Positions 6,816 to 10,547 of a stretch of 10,547 nt of DNA are shown here, one piece after another. The stretch covers positions 1 through 10,547 of the forward strand of contig DASPKS010000166.1 of NCBI GenBank assembly GCA_035628035.1, read 5' to 3'. The stretch comes from DASPKS01 sp035628035 (GTDB lineage Bacteria; Bacteroidota; Rhodothermia; Rhodothermales; Rubricoccaceae). Position 1 is the stretch's first letter; each line of letters begins with the position of its first letter. The translations under genes were made by a program, and so were the position numbers. The notes beneath the pieces were generated by a model, which was not told the DNA's origin, made no database searches, and was given only the letters and a program-made list of their open reading frames with translations.

Positions 6816-7838
6816 ATGGCCGAGACGCTCCACACCGCCGACGCGCCCGCCGTAGAAGAAGGCACGATCACGGCCTTCCTCCGCCACCACTACCGCCACT
6901 TCAACGCGGCCGGTCTCCTCGACGCGGCCGAAGGGTATCGCCGCCATCTCGCCGATGGCGGGAAGATGCTCGTCTCGCTGGCCGGCGCGATGAGCACGGC
7001 CGAGCTGGGGCTGAGCCTGGCCGAGATGATCCGGCGCGGGCACGTCCACATCATCTCGTGCACGGGGGCCAACCTCGAAGAGGACCTCTTCAACCTCGTT
7101 GCGCACGACCACTACTGCCGCGTCCCGCACTGGCGCGACCTCACGCCGCAGGACGAGCTCGACCTTCTGAACCGGGGGATGAACCGCGTCACGGACACCT
7201 GCATCCCCGAGGAGGAGGCCTTCCGCCGCCTCGAGGACGCGCTCCTCGACCAGTGGACCACGGCAGAGGCCAAGGGCGAGCGGTACTTCCCGCACGAGTA
7301 CGCCTATCGGATGATCCGGTCCGGTGTCCTAGAGCGCCATTATCAGATCGACCCCAAGGACTCATGGGTCGTCGCTGCGGCCGAACGCGACCTGCCCATC
7401 GTGGTGCCGGGGTGGGAGGACTCCACCACTGGCAACATCTTCGCGGCGCACTGCCTCAAGGGCGACGTCAAGAACCCCCACACCGTCCGTACCGGGATCG
7501 AGTACATGATGTGGCTGGCCGACTGGTACACGGCCAACGCCGACGGCGCGGGCATCGGGTTCTTCCAGATCGGCGGCGGCATCGCGGGCGACTTCCCGAT
7601 CTGCGTCGTCCCCATGCTGGAGCAGGACATGGAGCGGCCGACGCCGCTCTGGGCCTACTTCTGCCAGATCTCGGACTCGACGACGAGCTACGGCTCCTAC
7701 TCCGGCGCCGTCCCGAACGAGAAGATCACGTGGGGCAAGCTCGGCCCGGATACGCCCCGCCACATGGTCGAGAGCGACGCGACGATCGTAGCGCCGCTCA
7801 TCTTCCAGTACGTACTGGAGACGATGGCCGCCGGGTGA
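6816..7838 (+). CDS. speY: Deoxyhypusine synthase family protein, probably SpeY-type homospermidine synthase
   Basis: The 340-residue protein belongs to the NAD-dependent deoxyhypusine synthase family. Motifs seen are KMLVSLAGAMSTAELG at 50-65, SCTGANLEEDLF at 81-92, NRVTDTCIPEEE at 123-134, WEDSTTGNIF at 200-209, the QIGGG loop at 251-255, and ITWGKLGPD at 304-312, whose Lys308 matches the catalytic lysine of DHS. Bacteria lack eIF5A and hypusine. A homologue called SpeY makes homospermidine from putrescine in the cyanobacterium Anabaena. The divergent speA-aguB-aguA operon supplies putrescine, so homospermidine synthesis is the best guess. Several residues that hold spermidine in human DHS differ here. 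ATG 6816 was chosen over 6774: the first 14 residues of the longer form look unlike the family, and a promoter match overlaps 6774. The family call is sure; the reaction is inferred. Confidence 0.9.
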   Translation: MAETLHTADAPAVEEGTITAFLRHHYRHFNAAGLLDAAEGYRRHLADGGKMLVSLAGAMSTAELGLSLAEMIRRGHVHIISCTGANLEEDLFNLVAHDHYCRVPHWRDLTPQDELDLLNRGMNRVTDTCIPEEEAFRRLEDALLDQWTTAEAKGERYFPHEYAYRMIRSGVLERHYQIDPKDSWVVAAAERDLPIVVPGWEDSTTGNIFAAHCLKGDVKNPHTVRTGIEYMMWLADWYTANADGAGIGFFQIGGGIAGDFPICVVPMLEQDMERPTPLWAYFCQISDSTTSYGSYSGAVPNEKITWGKLGPDTPRHMVESDATIVAPLIFQYVLETMAAG

Positions 7839-7844
7839 CCCCGC

Positions 7845-8450
7845 TTAGTCGGTGAGCTCGACGGCGGCCTCCTCGACCGCCGCATCGTCGGTCGTTACGC
7901 GGGCCCGGAAGCTGGGAAGGCCGTGCTCGCCGTCTTGGAGGACGTGCTGCACGATGGCGCCCACATCGCCGCTCACGCGCGCCATCACGAGCTGGTCCTC
8001 GCCCATCACCACCGTGAAGAGGTCAGTGATGGTGTCGCCCTGCTCGCGGTAGATCACCCAGCCCGCCTCGCCCTCCTCGCGGAATGTCACGAGCGGCACC
8101 CACCCATCGCGCTCGACCAGGCGGCGGAGGCGGCGCGGCATCGTCACGCGGTCGGTGTCGAGCGTGCCCTCGAGCGGGAAGACGCCCACGCGTACGCGCC
8201 GGACCTCCCCGAGGACGAGCCCGGCCAGCACCCCCTCGTCGTCCTCGGACGCGCCGACGATCCAGCGGGCGAAGCCGAGCGAGACCCGGCCGAAGGACAT
8301 GCTGAGCCCCTCGCCGATCTTCACCTCCGGGTGCTCACGAGCGATCTCGTAGCGGAGGCGGTCGACTTCGAGGGAGGCGCAGCCGGCAATGAGTAGGGCG
8401 GCGAGGACCCCGAAGGGTAACGCGAAGCGAAGGAGCGGAAGCGTGCGCAT
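7845..8450 (-). CDS. DUF4252-like lipoprotein, last gene of the ECF sigma operon
   Basis: The predicted protein has 201 residues. Residues 1-23 are a lipoprotein signal ending in the lipobox IAGC, so Cys24 would be lipidated and the protein anchored in the membrane on the periplasmic side. The mature part resembles its operon neighbour at 8498: GWVPLVTFREEGEAGW at 116-131, a long beta-rich stretch ITDLFTVVMGEDQLVMARVSG at 141-161, then VGAIVQHVL, parallel to GWETLVRARED, INGLVVMALD and VQIVGRID. Both fit the DUF4252 pattern, a family of unknown function often found behind ECF sigma/anti-sigma pairs in this phylum. It starts 47 bases after its neighbour's stop, behind a strongly C/T-rich leader. 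Its stop faces that of the DHS-like gene with only six bases between, so the two transcripts converge. The paralogy is my reading of the sequences. Confidence 0.78.
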   Translation of the reverse strand: MRTLPLLRFALPFGVLAALLIAGCASLEVDRLRYEIAREHPEVKIGEGLSMSFGRVSLGFARWIVGASEDDEGVLAGLVLGEVRRVRVGVFPLEGTLDTDRVTMPRRLRRLVERDGWVPLVTFREEGEAGWVIYREQGDTITDLFTVVMGEDQLVMARVSGDVGAIVQHVLQDGEHGLPSFRARVTTDDAAVEEAAVELTD

Positions 8451-8497
8451 GGGGCGGAGGAAGCAGGTGGGAGGAGGGAAGGAAGCGAGACGTGGGC

Positions 8498-9043
8498 TCA
8501 GCCGCCGTCGCGGTCCCGCTCGCCGACAGCGTCTTCGAGCTCGTCCACGCCGAAGCGGCTCCCGAGGCGGCCGATCTGCGCCGGGTCGATCCGGCCGACG
8601 ATCTGGACGAACGTCGCCTCGCCCTCGGCGGGGTCGAGCGCCATCACGACGAGCCCGTTGATGAGGTCACCCTGCGGGCGGAGGTAGACGTACACGTCGC
8701 CGCCGTCGTCCTCGCGGGCACGGACCAGCGTCTCCCAGCCATCGCCCTCCATCGAGCGGGCGAAGCCGCGGACGCGGTCGGCGAGCCCGGCGCGGGCATC
8801 CTGAAGGGCGAACTGGCGGACGAAGATGCCCTGGAGGTTCTCGACCATCGAGGCGAACTCGGGCTCCTCGCGGCGGCTGGCCTCGGCGACGAGGCGGAGG
8901 AGCGAGCCGCGGAGGTTCACCTCCACCTTGGGCTCCCCGCTGAAGAGCTGCTGGATGCCGGCGAGGTCGAAGGTCTGGGCGCGGGCGCCCGGGGCCGCGA
9001 GGAGTCCGGCGAGGGCGAGGGCAAGAAGCGCGATGCGGGTCAT
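8498..9043 (-). CDS. DUF4252-like secreted protein of the ECF sigma operon
   Basis: The predicted protein has 181 residues. Residues 1-22 are a signal peptide (ending GARA before Q23); no lipobox is seen, so the mature protein is probably soluble in the periplasm. The body has the DUF4252 layout: VEVNLRGSLLRLVAEA at 40-55, LQGIFVRQFAL at 70-80, GWETLVRAREDD at 102-113, VYVYLRPQGD at 117-126, and INGLVVMALD followed by ATFVQIVGRIDPAQIGRL at 143-160. No catalytic motif is visible and the function is unknown. It lies 33 bases behind the anti-sigma gene and ahead of a lipoprotein of the same family. A role in sensing or answering envelope stress is suggested by position only. ATG 9043 is the only start that keeps the signal peptide at the N-terminus. 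The sequence before it (CCCCCTATCCTC) is C/T-rich. Confidence 0.8.
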   Translation of the reverse strand: MTRIALLALALAGLLAAPGARAQTFDLAGIQQLFSGEPKVEVNLRGSLLRLVAEASRREEPEFASMVENLQGIFVRQFALQDARAGLADRVRGFARSMEGDGWETLVRAREDDGGDVYVYLRPQGDLINGLVVMALDPAEGEATFVQIVGRIDPAQIGRLGSRFGVDELEDAVGERDRDGG

Positions 9044-9076
9044 GAGGATAGGGGGCTGGTCGTGAAAGAGATAAAG

Positions 9077-9604
9077 TCAGTCCTTGAGGTTGAGGCTCTC
9101 CTGTACGGGCTCGACCACGTGCGGGGCGAGCACGTCCTCCTGGAGGAACACGCCGGTCTCGCGGCCGACCTCGCTCACGAGGGCGAGCGCGTACTCCACC
9201 TCGGCGCGGGCCGCCTCGATCTCGGCGGCGGTGTACTCCGCCTCCGGGGCGGGGCGGAGGCGCGGCCAGAGAAACACGGCAAGCGCGAGGGCCAGCGCGA
9301 GCGGGAGCGCCACCCAGGCGGCACGGCGGAGGCGGACTTTCCGAGGGCCGGCGACAGGCTGGCGGTTCGGGGCCTGGCGGTCGAGCGCAGCGATCCGTTC
9401 GAGGGCGGCGTTGTACACCTCATCGGGGCAGGGCTCGGCGGGGAGGTCGTGGAGGGCCGTTTGCAGCCGACGCGCGAGCGCGACCTCGGCGGCGCACACG
9501 GCGCAGGTGGTGAGGTGGGCCTCGAAGATGGCAGCTTCCTCGGTAGGGAGGAGGCCGTCGAGCCAGGCGTCGAGGCGGTCGGGGGAGGGGCAGGTCGGGT
9601 TCAT
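9077..9604 (-). CDS. Zinc-finger (HC2-type) membrane anti-sigma factor
   Basis: The predicted protein has 175 residues and is likely a single-pass inner-membrane protein. The N-terminal cytoplasmic part holds the anti-sigma zinc-finger motif HLTTCAVC at 30-37 (His30, Cys34, Cys37), preceded by the usual DAWLDGLLP segment. A basic stretch (PRKVRLRR, 87-94) leads into a transmembrane helix at about 96-113. The 60-residue outer part is helical and acidic. Such proteins bind and hold an ECF sigma factor until a signal releases it; its partner is the gene directly upstream, 18 bases away. ATG 9604 is preceded immediately by an in-frame GTG (9607), which differs by one residue. What the outer part senses cannot be told; the two DUF4252-like proteins encoded next are candidates for partners. 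Confidence 0.9.
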   Translation of the reverse strand: MNPTCPSPDRLDAWLDGLLPTEEAAIFEAHLTTCAVCAAEVALARRLQTALHDLPAEPCPDEVYNAALERIAALDRQAPNRQPVAGPRKVRLRRAAWVALPLALALALAVFLWPRLRPAPEAEYTAAEIEAARAEVEYALALVSEVGRETGVFLQEDVLAPHVVEPVQESLNLKD

Positions 9605-9622
9605 CACACGATATGGCTGGCG

Positions 9623-10141
9623 TTACACGAGGTCGAGGTCTTCAGCGGGGAGGCGGTGGCGAAGGGCGTCGCGGAGGCGCTGGCGGCCCCGGTGGAGGTA
9701 CACCTTCACGGTGTTGAGGGGGAGCCCGACGGCGGTGGCGATGTCTTCGTAGGTGTGGTCTTCCACCTCCCGGAGGAGGACGATGCTGCGGTAGGGCTCG
9801 GAGAGCCCGGCGAGGGCGCGCTCGATGCGGGCGCGGAAGTCACTGGCTTCGGCGAGGACGTCGGGGCCGTGCGTCATGCTCGTCGCCTCGGCGGCGTCGT
9901 GGGCGGGGGACGTGTAGGTCTCGCGGGTCTGGCGCTTGCGGAGCACGTCGAGGCAGGCGTTGCGCGTGACCGTGAGGACCCAGGCGGTCTGCTGTTCGGG
10001 GGGGACGGCGCCGCCGCGCTGCCAGAGCCGGACGAGTACGTCCTGCGTCACGTCGGCGGCGTCCTCCCGGTCGCCGAGCAGCCGCATGGCGAGCCCGAAG
10101 ACCCGGTGGCGGTAGGCGGCGACGATGTCGGGAGCAGGCAT
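9623..10141 (-). CDS. ECF-type RNA polymerase sigma factor
   Basis: The predicted protein has 172 residues. Region 2 spans about 5-72: YRHRVFGLAMRLLGDREDAADVTQDV, then LWQ and WVLTVTRNACLDVLRKR, which contact core polymerase and the -10 element. A variable linker (73-100) precedes region 4 at about 103-162: LAGLSEPYRSIVLLREVEDHTYEDIATAVGL, then NTVKVYLHRGRQRL, the helix-turn-helix that reads the -35. Only regions 2 and 4 are present, which defines the ECF class. It heads an operon with its anti-sigma factor and two DUF4252-like genes. I chose ATG 10141 over GTG 10162 because a strong ECF promoter match upstream would start transcription at about 10160, on top of the GTG. The promoter fits autoregulation. 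ECF group cannot be assigned by eye. Confidence 0.93.
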   Translation of the reverse strand: MPAPDIVAAYRHRVFGLAMRLLGDREDAADVTQDVLVRLWQRGGAVPPEQQTAWVLTVTRNACLDVLRKRQTRETYTSPAHDAAEATSMTHGPDVLAEASDFRARIERALAGLSEPYRSIVLLREVEDHTYEDIATAVGLPLNTVKVYLHRGRQRLRDALRHRLPAEDLDLV

Positions 10142-10164
10142 GCGCGAAGCGGCGTCGGGCACAG

Positions 10165-10191
10165 GACGGGCCGGTCTGCCGAAAGGTTACA
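10165..10191 (-). promoter_or_regulatory. Candidate autoregulatory ECF promoter of the sigma operon
   Basis: On the minus strand TGTAAC (10186-10191) is followed after 17 bases by CGTC (10165-10168). This is the pattern bound by ECF sigma factors such as Bacillus SigX, SigM and SigW (-35 TGAAAC or TGTAAC, 16-17 bases, -10 CGTC or CGTA). It lies immediately before the sigma gene, where an autoregulated ECF promoter is expected. The start of transcription should fall near 10160, giving about 20 bases of leader to ATG 10141. Confidence 0.6.
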
Positions 10192-10196
10192 GCCCG

Positions 10197-10222
10197 TGAA
10201 ACCGCGCCCCGGGAGGTCCGTT
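10197..10222 (+). promoter_or_regulatory. Candidate ECF promoter of the dehydrogenase gene, back to back with the sigma promoter
   Basis: On the plus strand TGAAAC (10197-10202) is followed after 16 bases by CGTT (10219-10222). The -35 is identical to the SigW-type box, and the -10 differs from CGTA/CGTC by one base. Its -35 is separated from the leftward -35 by five bases. The two boxes form an imperfect inverted repeat, GGTTACA-N5-TGAAACC (10185-10203), which could alternatively be an operator for a dimeric regulator. Transcription would begin near 10229, about 25 bases before ATG 10255. Confidence 0.48.
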
Positions 10223-10254
10223 GATCCGGTGCCCTTCTCCCTTTGCCTTTCTCT

Positions 10255-10547
10255 ATGGCCACCGCCCGCAACAAAAAGCCGCCGTTCCCGCCGCAGCACC
10301 AGCGCGACCAGCCCGGCGACGAGCACAAGATGACTCCGCGTCCGGACTACCTCGCGCCGGAGTACCGCGGCGCGGGGAAGCTCCAGGACAAAGTTGCCCT
10401 CATCACCGGCGGCGACAGTGGGATCGGCCGCGCCGTGGCCGTCCTCTTCGCCCGCGAGGGCGCCGACGTCGCCATCGTCTACCTCGACGAGCGCGAGGAC
10501 GCCGAGCTCACGAAGCGGGCCGTGGAGGCCGAGGGCCGCCGGTGCCT
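10255..10547 (+). CDS. Short-chain dehydrogenase/reductase of the YghA/general-stress type, 5' part only
   Basis: The visible 97 residues begin with a polar, Pro/Gln-rich arm (PPQHQRDQPGDEHKMTPRPDY, about 12-32) and the linker YRGAGKLQDKVALI. The NAD(P)-binding Rossmann start follows, TGGDSGIGRAVA at 51-62 (TGxxxGIG). The next strand DVAIVYLDERED reads as the second beta strand and dinucleotide-selectivity region. The N-terminal arm with PGxExxM and the TGGDSGIGRA box are typical of the YghA / B. subtilis YdaD-YhdF subgroup, several of which are general stress proteins. The catalytic Ser-Tyr-Lys lies beyond the window, so the substrate cannot be guessed. ATG 10255 follows the C/T-rich leader CCTTTGCCTTTCTCT with no Shine-Dalgarno. 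The gene is divergent from the ECF sigma operon, and a candidate ECF promoter points at it. Confidence 0.92.
   Translation, partial: MATARNKKPPFPPQHQRDQPGDEHKMTPRPDYLAPEYRGAGKLQDKVALITGGDSGIGRAVAVLFAREGADVAIVYLDEREDAELTKRAVEAEGRRC

Noticed and set aside
7862..7882. CGGCGG-N9-CCGCCG inverted repeat at the end of the DUF4252-like lipoprotein gene, considered as a terminator for the convergent genes
   Set aside because: It lies in coding sequence, has a short stem and no T-run on either strand, and such repeats are common in GC-rich codons.
8492..10333. Long open frame on the plus strand (613 codons) opposite the sigma operon
   Set aside because: It runs antisense through four well-supported genes and the intergenic promoters; low-complexity Gly/Glu/Ala/Val composition marks it as a shadow of GC bias.
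1..10547. Defence, phage, transposon or CRISPR system
   Set aside because: No integrase, transposase, nuclease, repeat array or target-site duplication is visible. The genes are metabolic, transport and regulatory, with uniform composition.

Overview
The window looks like a piece of chromosome from a high-GC member of the Bacteroidota/Rhodothermota side of the tree, for example a Rhodothermales relative. This is inference from three things. The genes are GC-rich with strong third-position bias. An ECF sigma operon carries DUF4252-type proteins. Shine-Dalgarno sequences are almost absent, and many start codons follow C/T-rich leaders instead. All of the sequence is ordinary dense chromosomal coding DNA. 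I see no mobile element, CRISPR array, tRNA or rRNA, and no gene-free stretch over 300 bases.

Layout. (1) Bases 1-675, minus: 5' part of a secreted Asp-box beta-propeller-like protein, with a candidate TTGACA promoter. (2) 740-1749, minus: a TerB-like protein and a secreted SPOR-like protein overlapping at TGATG, behind a hairpin and a sigma70-like promoter. (3) 1847-6649, minus: a polyamine operon, speA - aguB - aguA - yhhQ-type transporter. (4) 6816-7838, plus: a deoxyhypusine-synthase-family gene, probably a SpeY-type homospermidine synthase, divergent from speA. (5) 7845-10141, minus: ECF sigma factor - zinc-finger anti-sigma factor - DUF4252-like secreted protein - DUF4252-like lipoprotein. 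(6) 10255 to the end, plus: a short-chain dehydrogenase of the YghA/general-stress type, cut by the window end, divergent from the sigma factor.

How they work together. Block 3 plus block 4 encodes a complete route from arginine to agmatine (SpeA), N-carbamoylputrescine (AguA), putrescine (AguB) and probably sym-homospermidine (SpeY-like), with no need for decarboxylated S-adenosylmethionine. The amine-anchoring positions of eukaryotic deoxyhypusine synthase are changed while the catalytic lysine is kept, which fits a non-hypusine role. Block 5 is a membrane stress-signalling unit. Two back-to-back ECF-type promoter matches (TGTAAC-N17-CGTC leftward, TGAAAC-N16-CGTT rightward) lie between the sigma gene and the dehydrogenase gene. 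They suggest that the sigma factor drives its own operon and the dehydrogenase.

The main items for a second look are this divergent ECF promoter pair, the altered DHS-like active site, two leader hairpins (upstream of speA and of the TerB-like gene), and the C/T-rich, SD-less leaders.
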